DNA from: Bubalus kerabau
Taxonomy: Eukaryota; Chordata; Mammalia; Artiodactyla; Bovidae
Reading direction: 5' to 3'
Length of the DNA stretch: 64,000 bases
Assembly (NCBI RefSeq): GCF_029407905.1
Contig: NC_073630.1
Coordinates: 40,945,001-41,009,000 of the forward strand
This document shows, in pieces, positions 1-11,687 of this stretch (position 1 is the first letter of the stretch; the number at the start of each line of letters is the position of its first letter). Made by a program: the position numbers and the translations under genes. The notes under the pieces are model-generated. The model was not told the DNA's origin, searched no databases, and saw nothing but the letters and a program-made list of their open reading frames with translations.

Positions 1-608
1 TGAAAAGATAAGAAAGCACTCACTTGAAATGCTTCAGGGAATTAAAGGAACTTAGTTTTAGAGCTAGTATACTCCTTCAATTCACCCATGTGTATTTTGG
101 CAAAAACCCAAAACATGATGAAAAAATAAATTAACCTCAGGTTGTTTAATAGGCAGCATTTTTGTGACTGTCTACTGAATTAGACATGGCAGCCACAGGA
201 AGCATAGGAAATGAGGTGGAATGGGATGATGTGTTGGGAGAGAGTGGGTTGGGAGATGTTAGTTCTGTCTTACTGTGTTTCCATGAAGTTTTGTATAAAG
301 TGGGCTTTAGGATGTTTACTGAAACCCACCTACATGGGAAATGTTTGGTTTGAACTTGAGGTAAAATAATCTGCCATGTCCTGGACTGACTGGCTGCCCT
401 CAGTAAGCTAGCCAGAAAGACACTATCTCCAGGAGCCTTCCTGCCTCTCACCCCACTTAAAATGTCTTACTTTTATGCCCAACTAAAACACCTCTTCTTA
501 GCATCCTTGATCACGTCTTATTCTGTCTACAGCCATACCACCATGAATGCACCCGATCTCATCTAAATCTTCTTCTATTTTATCTATAAGGAAACAACCA
601 TTTAAAAT
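1..608. other. Intergenic sequence, nothing recognised
   Basis: I see no gene, RNA or clear repeat here. Open frames are short, lack splice context and resemble no family I know. By conserved synteny this lies between MEPE and SPP1. Confidence 0.5.
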
Positions 609-1036
609 ATAAGAAGTTTTTCACCAATACAGCATATTAATGCATATATATGGAATTTAGAAAGATGGTAACAATGACCCCATATAGGAGACAGCAAAAG
701 AGACACAGAGGTAAAGAACAGATTTTTGGACTCTCTGGGGGAAGGCCAGGGTGGAATGATTTGAGAGAATAGCATTGAAACGTGTATATTAACATATGTG
801 AAATAGATCACCAGTCCAGGTTCAATGCATGAGACAGGGTGCTCATGGCTGGTGCACTGGGATGACCCTGAGGGATGGGATGGGGAGGGAGACGGGAGGG
901 GGGGTTCAGGATGGGGAACACATATACACCCATGGCTGAGTCATATCAATGTATGGCAAAAACCACTACAATATTGTAAAGTAATTAGTCTCCAATTAAA
1001 ACTAATTAATTAAAAAACAAAACATAAGAAGTTTTT
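609..1036 (+). mobile_element. L1 3'-end insertion with 13-bp target-site duplication
   Basis: A severely 5'-truncated ruminant L1 made only of the 3' UTR: the GGGATGGGGAGGGAGA purine block, the 'ttcaggatggggaacacat' segment and an A-rich tail. The 13-bp direct repeat ataagaagttttt occurs at 609-621 and 1024-1036, which marks a target-primed insertion. The same 3' UTR type recurs at 21444-21873. It has no coding capacity. Confidence 0.85.
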
Positions 1037-1585
1037 ATAGGAAAAAAAAGAAGAAATAAAGACAGTCTCTAGCTTTTATATGCATCAGTAGAGCCTAGTA
1101 GTATCTGAATGGCAGTGACCTCCTGCAGGGCTTGCTCCATGGGCAGCTGGGTGGGCTGTGCTGTCACATAGACCCACACCTAAAAGGGACACACACTTGA
1201 TTTAATGCGCTGGTGTTGCCATCTTGAAATTCTTAATAATTATCTTTGAACTTGTGTTTTTAAAGTCAAGTCTGATGGGACAATGCAGCCTGCTCTTGAG
1301 CAGATGATGTGTACAGGAGAAAAGAAGGTGTTTTCTAGTTTAGTACCTTTAATAACAATTCCCCCTGCTTTCTGAATGAGAAGCCTTGCATTTTCATTTA
1401 TACTGGGCCTCACAAATTATATAGCTGGGTCTTGTCTCTGTAGATCTTTACCATTTTTATTCTACTAATTATACCACATCTTTTGAGAGTTTTCTCCTGT
1501 AAGTGGTCATGTTCACCTATTAAACTTGTATCATAATGTTTTGTTGCAAACATTTTTGAGAGTACTCTGTAGAAGTTTATGATAG
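1037..1585. other. Intergenic sequence, nothing recognised
   Basis: No gene or confidently assignable repeat. It may include old repeat DNA too diverged to place by eye. Confidence 0.4.
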
Positions 1586-1920
1586 TCATTGTCTTAGTCT
1601 GTTTGAGCCACTATAAAAAAGTGTTATAGACTGGGTAGCTTAAACAACAAACATTTATTTCTCACACTTCTAGAGGCTTGGAAGTCCAAGATCAAGGCAC
1701 CTGCAGATTCAGTGCCTAGTAACAGCCCACTTCTGATTCGTAGAAGAAGAAGTTACAGGAAGAAGAAGAATCTTCCTGTAACTTCACAAAGCAAAAGAGG
1801 CAAGGGAGCTCTCTGGGGTCTTATTTATAAGGGCACTAAGTTCCATTCTTGTGGATACTTAATTGCCTTCTGAAAGCTCCACCTCCTAATACCATGACAC
1901 TGGGGATTAGGTTTCAACAT
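1586..1920. repeat. Old interspersed repeat, family not resolved, with internal hairpin
   Basis: The segment has the familiar mammalian repeat text 'gtctgtttgagccactata', 'gggtagcttaaacaacaaac' and 'ggggattaggtttcaacata', which occur in this order in an ancient non-coding repeat. I do not name the family. A 15-bp inverted repeat with a 7-base AGAAGAA loop (1749-1763 / 1771-1785) lies in the middle. Confidence 0.55.
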
Positions 1921-3735
1921 ATATGATAGTCTCACTGGTCTCTTAGAGTCTTTCCACTTTTTTTCTATTTTCTCTCTGTATTCACTGATTGTTTCCTCTG
2001 TCCCCTTTATTCTTTTATTGAGCTCATCCACTGAGTTTTTTTTTTACTTCAGTTATTATATTGTTTAGTTCTAAAAGTTCTATTTGGTTCTTCATATCTT
2101 CTATTTCTTTTCTGAGACTTTCTGTTTTTCATTTGTGCAAAGTGTTGATTTAATTGGTCATTGAAGCATTTTATGATGATTGCTTTAAAGTTATTTGTTA
2201 GGTAATTCTAACATGTCTGTCATCTCTGTGTTGCCATCTATTGTTTCATGGCATGTATTTTTTTCATTTGGTTCAGGATATTTTGGTTGAGTCCTAGATA
2301 TTTTTATAATATATTCTCAAACTCTAGATCTCATTTCATTTCTGTTTTAGCTGACCTTCTGTGGCTCCACAGCAGCCAGTGAGTAGTATGCCCTACCTCG
2401 TCAGGGTCAGGGAGAGATGGAAGCCCAGTTTTCTCACATGGGCTCTGTGGACATTCAGTGTTGTGTGTCTGTGGTTCAGCATTACTGCAGGCAGGAGTGA
2501 GATTTCTGGCTCCCCAAGTGGTCTCCACTGGCACCCTGGGTGGGTAGCATGATCACTGCTGGGTGATAGTGAATGTCTTAACCCTTTAGTAAATCTCCCC
2601 TATATCACCTCAGCAGGAAGGTGCTGGGTGGGAGTGGACCCAGGCTTCCCACTTGGTCTCCATTGACACCACAGGACCAGCTCCCCACAGGCTGGCTGAA
2701 ATGAAAGTTTCAGCTCCCTTTCTAGATTTCTCTGACTCCATCCTGTGGTGGGGTTGGGCACTAGGGTACCTCGTTATAGTCTCTTGAGCATAGAAATCTG
2801 GGCTCCCCTTTGCTTGTATGTGTGGGACGTGGGGCAGAAGTATACCCATTAAGGTTCCCTAGTGACTCAGTGGTAAAGAATCCTCCTGCCAATGCAGGAC
2901 ACACGAGTTTGATCCCTGATCTGGGAAGATCCCACATGCCACGGGGGCAACCAAGCCCATACACCACAACTACTGAGCCTGTGCTCTAGAGCCTGGGAGC
3001 CGCAACTGCTGAAGCCTGAGAGCCCTAGAGCCTGTACTTCACAAGAGAGACAGTCTTAGTCACTCAGTCATGTCTGACTCTTTGTGACCCCATGGTCTGT
3101 AGCCCACCAGGCTACTTTGTCTATGGGATTTCCCAGGCAAGAATACCAGAGTGGGTAGCCATTTCCTTCTCCAGAGGACCTTCCTGACCCAGGAACCGAA
3201 CCCAGGTCTCCTGCTTTGCAAGCAGATTCTTTACCATGTGAGCCACCAGGGAAGCCGCCACGAACTGCATTGAGGAGCAGCCCATGCTCCTGACAACTAG
3301 AGAAAACCCACACAGCAATGAAGACCCAGCACAACCAAAAATAATAAATAAATAACTAAGAAGTATAGCCATTATTGCCTAAAATTTTCAGTCTTGCCAG
3401 GTGACCCCATTCCAGTTCCTTTGACCACAGAGTGTAGGCTTCAGCTGGGGCTTTTTTGGTCTACTCTGGTTGGCATTGCTATGTTGTCAATATCTTCAGC
3501 TCCAAGTCAGAGATATAGAAAGCAAAAAGAAAACCCAGGGAATTTAATAACTTGTCATTCCTTGGGTCCCATGGTCCCTGACTAGTCTGCCTAATTCTCT
3601 CCACCTTTCAGTGTTTTCACTGGTTTGTTTTATATGTATGTCCATTATATTTGTAACACATGTCCATATATATTAGTTGTGCTTAGCAAGAGGAATAGGG
3701 AAAAGTACCTCTAATCTATCTTCACTGAAGTAGAA
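1921..3735 (-). mobile_element. Old L1 fragment, antisense, split by SINEs
   Basis: The + strand reads like the reverse complement of an old mammalian L1: phrases such as 'ctaaaagttctatttggttc' and, on the far side of the SINE block, 'ccatggtccctgactagtct' and 'gcttagcaagaggaataggg'. It is interrupted at about 2847-3352. No open frame survives. Boundaries are approximate. Confidence 0.6.
2847..3352 (+). mobile_element. CHR-type SINE interrupted by a Bov-A SINE
   Basis: The first half (2847-3050) and the last part (3260-3352, ending in AATAAATAAATAA) are the two halves of one long tRNA-derived CHR-type SINE containing 'cacaactactgagcctgtg'. A Bov-A type SINE in reverse orientation sits between them at about 3055-3258, recognisable by its tail-end 'agtcatgtctgactctttgt' and head 'gagccaccagggaagcc'. 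The order gives the relative age: CHR first, Bov-A later. Confidence 0.75.
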
Positions 3736-3956
3736 GTCATCTATTATTGTTATTTTTAAAATAATTTTAAAAGAGCAACTTTAGGTTCACAATAAAATTG
3801 AGAGGAAAGTACTGAGATTTCCCTCATACTCCCTCCACCTATGTGCATAATTTCCCCCATTATCAACATCACTCACCAGATGGTACATTTGTTACCAAGG
3901 ATCAACCTACATTGACACATCATTCAAAATGTATATATTACCTTAGGTTTCAACCT

Positions 3957-5208
3957 TGGCGAAGGGGAGATGGCTTCAGCGATCAGGAAACAACAGCTTA
4001 TTTAAATGTTAATTAAAGCTATAAAGAGTGGTTAAATAAGGATAGCTCAGTGAGGAAATTCAGTGGAGAAAAGAGGCTGAATAACTTGGTTTACGAGGAA
4101 AGCTAATAAAATTCCAAAATAAGGAATTTTGTGTCACCTACGTAGGCCGCAGGCGTCCTCCCGTTCTCCCGAAGGAGAGGAGACACTAAGGCCTCCCCGG
4201 TCAGATCTTAGAAGCCCAGGCAAAATTAGTAGGCTTGACGAGCTTCCCCGCCCCAGAGGAAAAATTCAGCCAGAAGGTGAGAGAAAGAACGACATGGGGA
4301 GACCAAATTTCGGTGAACAAAAAGGCGTACTTTATTTTCCAAAGTAGTTTTATACCTTAAGTTGTGCATAGAGGATAATGGGGGAAGGGGTAGAGTCATG
4401 CAAGGACAGCAGTCCCTGATCCTAATCGAAGCCAGGCTTTCAGATTTATCATATGCAAAAGTTTAGGTGATTTACATCATCTTCTAGCCAGGAGGCCTGT
4501 TAACATTTTAAGAAACTTATTTTTCTCTAAAGGTAATTATTCTAAAGTCAGGCGCCAGCCTCCAAAACTTTATTAGATAAAGTTGCATTCCTATAGGGCA
4601 AAGGTGAGGTGGGCTCAATTAAGAAAAGAATTAACTCAAGGGTTCAAGGTTACAAACATTGAGGCTACTACTTACATTTCTATACACCAATTATATCAAT
4701 CAATACACTGCCAAGGACACAGTAGGTAAGGGATATGGAGACTTAGCAGCAAACATTGGCCCAACAAGTGAAAAACCCTTCACCAATACAATTTCTAATC
4801 AATCTTTTAACTGCTCAAAGCAATCTGTATTTAGACAGTTTAGAACATCTCATGCCTCTCACAGTTGGGAGGCTCTGAACAATCACATGTGGCCGGAAAA
4901 ACCTATTCAGGCAGGCTAGAGGATTTCCAAAGGAATTTGTAGGTTGAAACACTGTCACATCCAGAAATTATTAACAGGAGCTGTAAGTTAACTCTTTTTT
5001 CAGAGAGAGGTAGTGGGGGACAGCCCCCCGTAAAGTCAGAGGTGTAGGTGAAAGCACAAAGCAGAAAGTAGGCAGACTCTGGTTTTGGGGGTAGATGCTC
5101 GAGAATTTCCAGGGGGACTCCTGAGGCTCGATCCCCCCTTTGCATATGCCGAGCTTCCTTCCTCATGACCTTTGCCACGGGTGGAGCTCCTCATGCCAGC
5201 TCCCGGCA
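3957..5208 (-). mobile_element. Solo LTR of a ruminant endogenous retrovirus
   Basis: A 1252-bp block with TG...CA ends on both strands interrupts L1 sequence. Read on the minus strand it begins TGCCGGGAGCTGGCATGAGG, which I recognise as the start of a bovine ERV LTR (BTLTR1-like). It contains an AATAAA signal (complement of 4330-4335) as expected near the R region. No gag, pol or env follows, so it is a solo LTR left by recombination. A target duplication was not clear: the flanks read aacct and acttg. Family name is from memory of the consensus. Confidence 0.7.
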
Positions 5209-5268
5209 CTTGATGTTATATATTCTATGGGTTTGGGCAACTGTATAATGATGTGTTTTCATAATTAT

Positions 5269-7970
5269 CAGTTCAGTTCAGTTCAGTCGCTCAGTCGTGT
5301 CCGACTCCTCGTGACCCCATGAATCGCAGCACGCCAGGCCTCCCTGTCCATCACCAACTCCTAGAGTTCACTCAGACTCACGTACATCGAGCCAGTGATG
5401 CCATCCAGCCATCTCAACATCTGTCGTCCACTTCTCCTCCTGCCCCCAATCCCTCCCAGCATCAGCGTCTTTTCCAATGAGTCAACTCTTAGCATGAGGT
5501 GGCCAAAGTACTGGAGTTTCAGCTTTAGCATCATTCTCTCCAAAGAAATCCCAGGACTGATCTCCTTCAGAATGGACTGGTTGGATCTCCTTGCAGTCCA
5601 AGGGACTCTCAAGAGTCTTTTCCAACACCACCGTTCAAAAGCATCACTTCTTCAGCGCTCAGCCTTCTTCACAGTCCAACTCTCACATCCATACATGACG
5701 ACAGGAAAAACCATAGCCTTGACTAGACGGACCTTTGTTGGCAAAGTAATGTCTCTGCTTTTGAATATGCTATCTAGGTTTGTCATAACTTTCCTTCCAA
5801 GGAGTAAGTGTCTTTTAATTTCATGGCTAGAGTCACCATCTGCAGTGATTTTGGAGCCCAGAAAAATAAAGTCTGACATTGTTTCCACTGTTTCCCCATC
5901 TATTTCCCATGACGTGATGGGACTGGATGTCATGATCTTTGTTTTCTGAATGTTGAGCTTTAAGCCAACTTTTTCACTCTCCACTTTCACTTTCATCAAG
6001 AGGCTTTTGAGATCCTCTTCACTTCCTGCCATAAGGGTGGTGTCATCTGCATATCTGAGGTTATTGATATTTTTCCTGGCAATCTTGATTCCAGCTTGTG
6101 TTTCTTCCAGTCCAGCGTTTCTCATGATGTACTCTGCTAACTGCTGCTGCTAAGTCGCTTCAGTCGTGTCCAACTCTGTGAGACCCCATAGATGGCAGCC
6201 CGCCAGGCTCCCCCATCCCTGGGATTCTCCAGGCAAGAACACTGGAGTGGGTTGCCATTTCCTTCTCCAATGCACGAAAGTGAAAAGTGAAAGTGAAGTC
6301 GCTCAGTTGTCTCCGACTCTTAGCGACCCCATGGACTGCAGCCCACCAGGCTCCTCCGTCCATGGGATTTTCCAGGCAAGAGTACTGGAGTGGGGTGCCA
6401 TTGCCTGCTCCGATGATGTACTCTGCATATAAGTTAAATAAGCAGGGTGAGAATATACAGCCTTGACGTACTCCTTTTCCTATTTGGAACCAGTCTGTTG
6501 TTCCATGTCCAGTTCTAACTGTTGCTTTCTGACCTGCGTACAGATTTCTCAAGAGGCAGGTCAGGTGGTCTGATCTTCCCATCTCTTTCAGAATTTTCCA
6601 CAGTTTATTGTGATCCACACAGTCAAAGGCTTTGGCATAGTCAATAAAGCAGAAATAGATGTTTTTCTGGAACTCTCTTGCTTTTTCCATGATCCAGCGG
6701 ATGTTGGCAATTTGATCTCTGGTTCCTCTACCTTTTCTAAAACCAGCTTGAACATCTGGAAGTTCACGGTTCATATATTGCTGAAGCCTGGCTTGGAGAA
6801 TTTTGAGCATTACTTAACTAGCGTGTTAGATGAGTGCAATTGTGCGGTAGTTTGAGCATTCTTGGGCATTGCCTTTCTTTGGGATTGGAATGAAAACTGC
6901 CCTTTTCCAGTCCTGTGGCCACTGCTGAGTTTTCCAAATGTGCTGGCATATTGAGTGCAGCACTTTCACAGCATCATCTTTCAGGATTTGGAATAGCTCA
7001 ACTGGAATTCATCACCTCCACTAGGTTTGTTCGTAGTGGTGCTTTCTAAGGCCCACTTGACTCACATTCCAGGGTGTCTGGCTCTAGATGAGTGATCACA
7101 CCATCGTGATTATCTGGGTCGTGAAGATCTTTATTGTACAGTTCTTCTGTGTATTCTTGCCATCTCTTCTTAATATCTTCTGCTTCTGTTAGGTCCATAC
7201 CATTTCTGTCCTTTATTGAGCCCATCTTTGCATGAAATGTTCCTTTGGCATCTCTGATTTTCTTCAAGAGATCTCTAGTCTTTCCCATTCTGTTGTTTTC
7301 CTCTATTTCTTTGCATTGATCGCTGAAGAAGGCTTTCTTATCTCTTCTTGCTATTCTTTGGAACTCTGCATTCAGATGTTTATATCTTTCCTTTTCTCCT
7401 TTGCTTTTCGCTTCTCTTCTTTTCACAGCTATTTGTAAGGCCTCCTCAGACAGCCATTTTGCTTTTTTGCATTTCTTTTCCATGGGGATGGTCTTGACCC
7501 CTGTCTCCTGTACAATGTCACGAACCTCATTCCATAGTTCATCAGGCACTCTATCTATCAGATCGAGGCCCTTAAATCTATTTCTCACTTCCACTGTATA
7601 ATTATAAGGGATTTGATTTAGGTCATACCTGAATGGTCTAGTGGTTTTCCCTACTTTCTTCAATTTCAGTCTGAATTTGGCAATAAGGAGTTCATGGTCT
7701 GAGCCACAGTCAGCTCCTGGTCTTGTTTTTGCTGACTGTATAGAGCTTCTCCATCTTTGGCTGCAAAGAATATAATCAATCCGATTTCTGTGTTGACCAT
7801 CTGGTGATGTCCAGGTATAGAGTCTTCTCTTGTGTTGTTGGAAGAGGATGTTTGCTATGACCAGTGCATTTTCTTGGGAAAACTCTATTAGTCTTTGCCC
7901 TGCTTCATTCCGTATTCCAAGGCCAAATTTGCCTGTTACCTTTTGGCTAAGATCAAGTATAGTGTGTGTG
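5269..7970 (-). mobile_element. BovB (RTE) LINE, 5'-truncated, with 11-bp target duplication
   Basis: Read on the minus strand this is a BovB retrotransposon of about 2.4 kb once its SINE insertion (6138-6412) is removed; full elements are about 3.2 kb. From 7993 to 7046 an open frame of about 315 codons holds the C-terminal part of the AP-like endonuclease (GSDHELL motif) and the linker to the reverse transcriptase. Frames at 6810-6160 and 6125-5652 carry RT blocks, including IDYAKAFDCVD, RQGCIFSPCLFNLYAEYI and the catalytic YADD. The 11-bp ttcataattat occurs at 5258-5268 and 7971-7981, exactly at the two L1/BovB junctions. It cannot move on its own because the 5' end is missing and the ORF is broken. 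Confidence 0.9.
6138..6412 (-). mobile_element. Bov-A2 dimer SINE inside BovB
   Basis: Two Bov-A monomers in reverse orientation, each with 'ggattctccaggcaagaac' or 'ggattttccaggcaagagt', separated by 'gaaagtgaaaagtgaaagtg'. The insertion is flanked by a perfect 14-bp duplication atgatgtactctgc (6124-6137 and 6413-6426), and splits the RT frame of the host BovB just beside the RQGC block. Confidence 0.9.
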
Positions 7971-9304
7971 TTCATAATTATAGCATTATACAAAATATTT
8001 ACACCACCCTAAAAATCCTCTTTTTCTGCCTATTCATTCCCTCCTCCCCAACTGATCTTGTTGTTCCCCAACTGATCTTCTTATTGTTGCCATAGTTTTG
8101 CCTTTTCTAGAATGTCATATAGTTGAGATCATACATAGATAGCTTTTTTTCAGATTGGCTTCTTTCACTTAGTAATATGAACTTAAATTTCCTTCACATA
8201 TTTTTATGGCTTGAGAGCTCATTTCCTTTTAGTGCTGAATAATATTTCACTGTCTGGATATATTGCCTTTTATATATCCTTTCAAGCTGAAGGGCATCTT
8301 GGTTGCTTCCCACTTTGGGCAATTATGAATAAAACTACTATAAATATCCATGTGCAGGTTTTTGTGTGAACATATTTTCAGCTCCTTTGGGTAAATTTCA
8401 AGGAAAGTGATTACTGAGTCATATAAGAATATGTTTGGTTGTAAGATTCTGCTAAGCTGTCTTCCAAAGTGGCTATACCATATTGCATTTCCATCAGCAA
8501 TATATGAGTCCCTGTTGCTACACATCCTGGCTGGCTTGGTATTGTCAGTGTTGTGGATTTTGGCCACTCTAATAGAAGAATGTGTACTGGTAATTCATGT
8601 TGCTTTATTTTGCATTTCCTGATGACATATGGTGTGGAACACCTTTTCATATGTTTATTTATCATTTGGATATCTTCTGTGATGGGCATCTGTTAAGGTC
8701 TTTGACCAATTTTTTTCATTAGGTTCTTGTTTTCTCATGTTGAATATTAAGAATTCTTTGTATATTTTAGACAATTGTCCTTTATCAGGCATATCTTTTG
8801 CAAATATTTTCTCTCAGTCTGTAGCTTGTTTTTTAAGCCTCTTGACATTATCTTTCACATACCACAAGTTTTCAGTTTTAATGAAGTCCAGCTTATGAAT
8901 TATTTCTTTCATGGACTATGTTCGATGTTGTATCTAAGTAGCCATTGCCATCCCCAAGGTCCTCTTAGTTTTCTCCCATGTGATATTCTAGCAGTTATAT
9001 AATAGTTTTGCATTTTACATTTATGTTTATGATCCAATTTGAGTTAATTTTTGTGAACGGTGTAAAGTCTGTATCTAGATTCAATTTTTTGCATGTGGAT
9101 GTTTCATTTTCCATCACCACTTGCTCAGGAGACTATCTTTGCTATATTATTTTGTTTTTGTTCCTTTGTCAAAGATCAGTTGACTGTGTTTATGTGGGTC
9201 TATTTCTGGGCTCTCTATTCTGTTCCATTGATCTATTTGTCTAGTTTTTCACCAGGACAATACTGTCTTGACTACTATAGCTTTTTAGTAAGTCTTGAAG
9301 TCAG

Positions 9305-9530
9305 GTGGATGGGCTCTCTTCATGGCTCAGTGGAAAGAATCCATCTGCCAGTACAGGAGATGCAGGATACTCAGGCTCAATTCCTGGTCCAGGAAGATCC
9401 CCTAGAGTAGGAAATGGCAAACCACTCCAGTATTCTTGCCTGGGAAATCCCACGGACAGAGGAGGCTGGGGGGCCACAGTCCATGGCATTGCAAAAGAGT
9501 CAGACACGACTTGGAGACTAAACAACAACA
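9305..9530 (+). mobile_element. Bov-tA type SINE
   Basis: A tRNA-derived head (gctcagtggaaagaatccat, with the diverged B-box 'ggctcaattcctggtcc') is followed by the Bov-A body 'caaaccactccagtattctt' and the tail 'gagtcagacacgacttggag' then (CAA)n. It interrupts the old L1. Confidence 0.85.
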
Positions 9531-9924
9531 ATGTAAGTGGTATTGTGTTTTTAATTTCAAATTCTACTTGTTCATTTCTGATATACAGGAAAGCAGTTGA
9601 TTTTTATATATTAACTTGTTCCCTGCAACCTCTCTATCATTACTTATTAGTTCCAGGAGTTTACTATTGTTGATTCTTTCAGGTTTTCTGTATAGACAAT
9701 CATGTCTCCTATGAACAAAAACAATCTTATGCCCTCCTTCCTAATATGTATACCTTTCCCCCCAACTTTTGTTGCCTTAGCAAGAACTTCCTATATGATG
9801 TTGAAAAGGAGTGGTGAAATAAGGTATTATTTCTTTTAAATGTACACTATCACATTTTTTGTATAGTTTTTGTCATTGTTCTGATTTTAGTAATATTACT
9901 GGTGGAAGTAGTGATAGATTTCCT

Positions 9925-10537
9925 CTTCGTGGGCTCTAAAATTACTGTGGATGGTGACTGCAGTTATGAAATCAGATGATTGTTTCTTGATAGGGAAGTT
10001 ATGACAAACCTAGATAGTGTGTTGAAAAGCAGAGCCTTTACTCTGCTGACAAAGGTCTGTATAGTCAAGACTATCATCTTCCCAGTGATCACAAATGGTT
10101 GTGAGAGTTGGACCGTAAGGAAGGCAGGGTGCCAAAGAATTGATGACTTCAAACTGTGGTGTTGGAGAAGACACCTTGAGAGTCCCTTGGACAGCAAGGA
10201 GATCAAACCAGTCAATCTTAAGGGAAATCAACCCTGAATACTCATTGGAAGGACTGATGTTGAATCTGAAGCTCTAGTATTTTGGTCACCTTATACAAAC
10301 AGCTGACTCATTGGGAAAGTCCTGGATAATGGGAAAGATTAAGGGCCGAAAGAGAAGAGGGCATCAAAGGATGAGATGGCTGGATGGAATCACCAATGCC
10401 ATAGACATGAACTTGGGCAAACTTCGGGAGGTGGTGAGGGACAGAGAGGCCTCGGGTACTACAGTCCATGGGGTCTCAAAGAGTTGGATGTGACTGGGCG
10501 ACTGAACATTAACACATCGACGACAACAACAGCAACA
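9925..10537 (+). mobile_element. BovB LINE 3' end
   Basis: 5'-truncated BovB covering the end of the RT ORF and 3' UTR. Decayed frames read MTNLDSVLKSR, NGCESWTVRKAG and MRWLDGITNAIDMNLGKLRE, the characteristic BovB C-terminus. It ends in (CAACAA)n. Divergence from the other copies and extra stops suggest an old insertion. Confidence 0.85.
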
Positions 10538-10784
10538 ACAACTGGTTTTACAGGTTAGGATATAGTGAAGAGCATAGGGGAGCCAACATAATTATGCACT
10601 GGGGCACTGTCCTACCCTCTACCCTGTTTGAATTCTTGCAAATAGCTGAGATGAATGCCTCAAGGTAATGATATATTTGCATCTCAAAAACCTGGTAGGA
10701 CCCATGAGCCATCTGGGAAGTCTTGATAGTTAATATATAAGATCATAAAACCAAGGCCCCCAAAATATTGATAAAACAGTACAG

Positions 10785-11025
10785 CTCCTCTGTCCAGGGA
10801 ATTCTCCAGGCAAGAATACTGGAGTGGGTAGCCATTCCCTTCTCCAGGAGATTTTCCCAACCCGGGTCTCCCACATTACAGGTGGATTCTTAACCATCTG
10901 AGCCATGAAGGGAGCCCAAGAAAACTGGAGCAGGTAGCCTATCCCTTCTTCAGGAGATCTTCCTGACTCAGGAATTGCACTGGGGTCGCCTGCATTGCAG
11001 GCAAATTCTTTACCAGCTGAGCTAC
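10785..11025 (-). mobile_element. Two Bov-tA SINE pieces in tandem
   Basis: Reverse-orientation Bov-A body (10785-10915) followed directly by a second piece (10920-11025) repeating 'ctcctccaggagat'-type text and a second tRNA-like head ending 'accagctgagctacttatg'. This is a head-to-tail pair rather than a standard dimer. Confidence 0.7.
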
Positions 11026-11029
11026 TTAT

Positions 11030-11686
11030 GAAATATTACATTAGGCATTTTGTTTCTGAAAGTAAATTGTATAATAACAGTATAAAGGGCAGAGGTGGTC
11101 TGATATTGGTTCTAATGGAGCAAGCAACAAGCAAACAAAAAACAGGAAGAGGTTGGAACTTATATCATTAGGAATTAAACAAGAAGCAAATGAAACTGAT
11201 ATTAATTCAGCCTGTTTGTCGGGTCAAGCCCTGGAACAGGCATTTTTGTAGCTGTCAAGAAATCTACCACAATCCTAGACTATATTAACAGGAGTGAGTG
11301 GCCAGAGTAAGGGAGGTCACTATCACACTGTGTGCTGAGATGCGTAGGTGACCTGTGGACATAGTGCCCAGGTAAATGGAAGTGATGAGCATGGTGACAG
11401 GTTGTATGAAAGGTTATTGAAAAAGGTTTAATTTGAAAGATGTCAGGTGGAAAGAAAATGATTACTCTGCCTAGAACCAGAAGTGCAAGGTAGTATGCTC
11501 CTTGTTAATGTAAGTATTTAAGCAATGGCAAAATGACCAGCTATTAGGGATGAAAGAAAGTGATCTTTAGCTTTAGGTGAGCATTGGACTAGATGACCTC
11601 TGAGGTTCCTTTCAAGAATCTAGGTTCCTCTATGGGCCAAGTTAGAGAAAGAATGGCAGACTATTCATGTCAGGGTGCTGGGACTG
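11030..11686. other. Intergenic sequence, nothing recognised
   Basis: No gene, RNA or repeat that I can assign. Both strands are rich in stops. Confidence 0.4.
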
Positions 11687-11687
11687 A

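Larger units (their letters stand above)
3735..9900 (-). mobile_element. LINE-1 (antisense) broken into four pieces by later insertions
   Basis: Reverse-complement L1 3' UTR and ORF2 sequence appears at about 3735-3956, 5209-5268, 7971-9303 and 9531-9900. The pieces line up in order: the first ends at a typical L1 3' UTR stretch, the second gives 'attctatgggtttgggcaac', and the third resumes at 'accaccctaaaaatcctctt' and runs into the 3' end of the reverse transcriptase region. The frames are full of stops, so it is inactive. Interruptions are an LTR (3957-5208), a BovB LINE (5269-7970) and a SINE (about 9305-9530). Confidence 0.75.

Noticed and set aside
3957..5208. Possible complete endogenous provirus
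   Set aside because: Only one LTR is present with no gag, pol or env sequence; both sides return directly to L1.
7046..7993. 315-codon open frame on the minus strand
   Set aside because: It is BovB LINE endonuclease/linker sequence, not a host gene.
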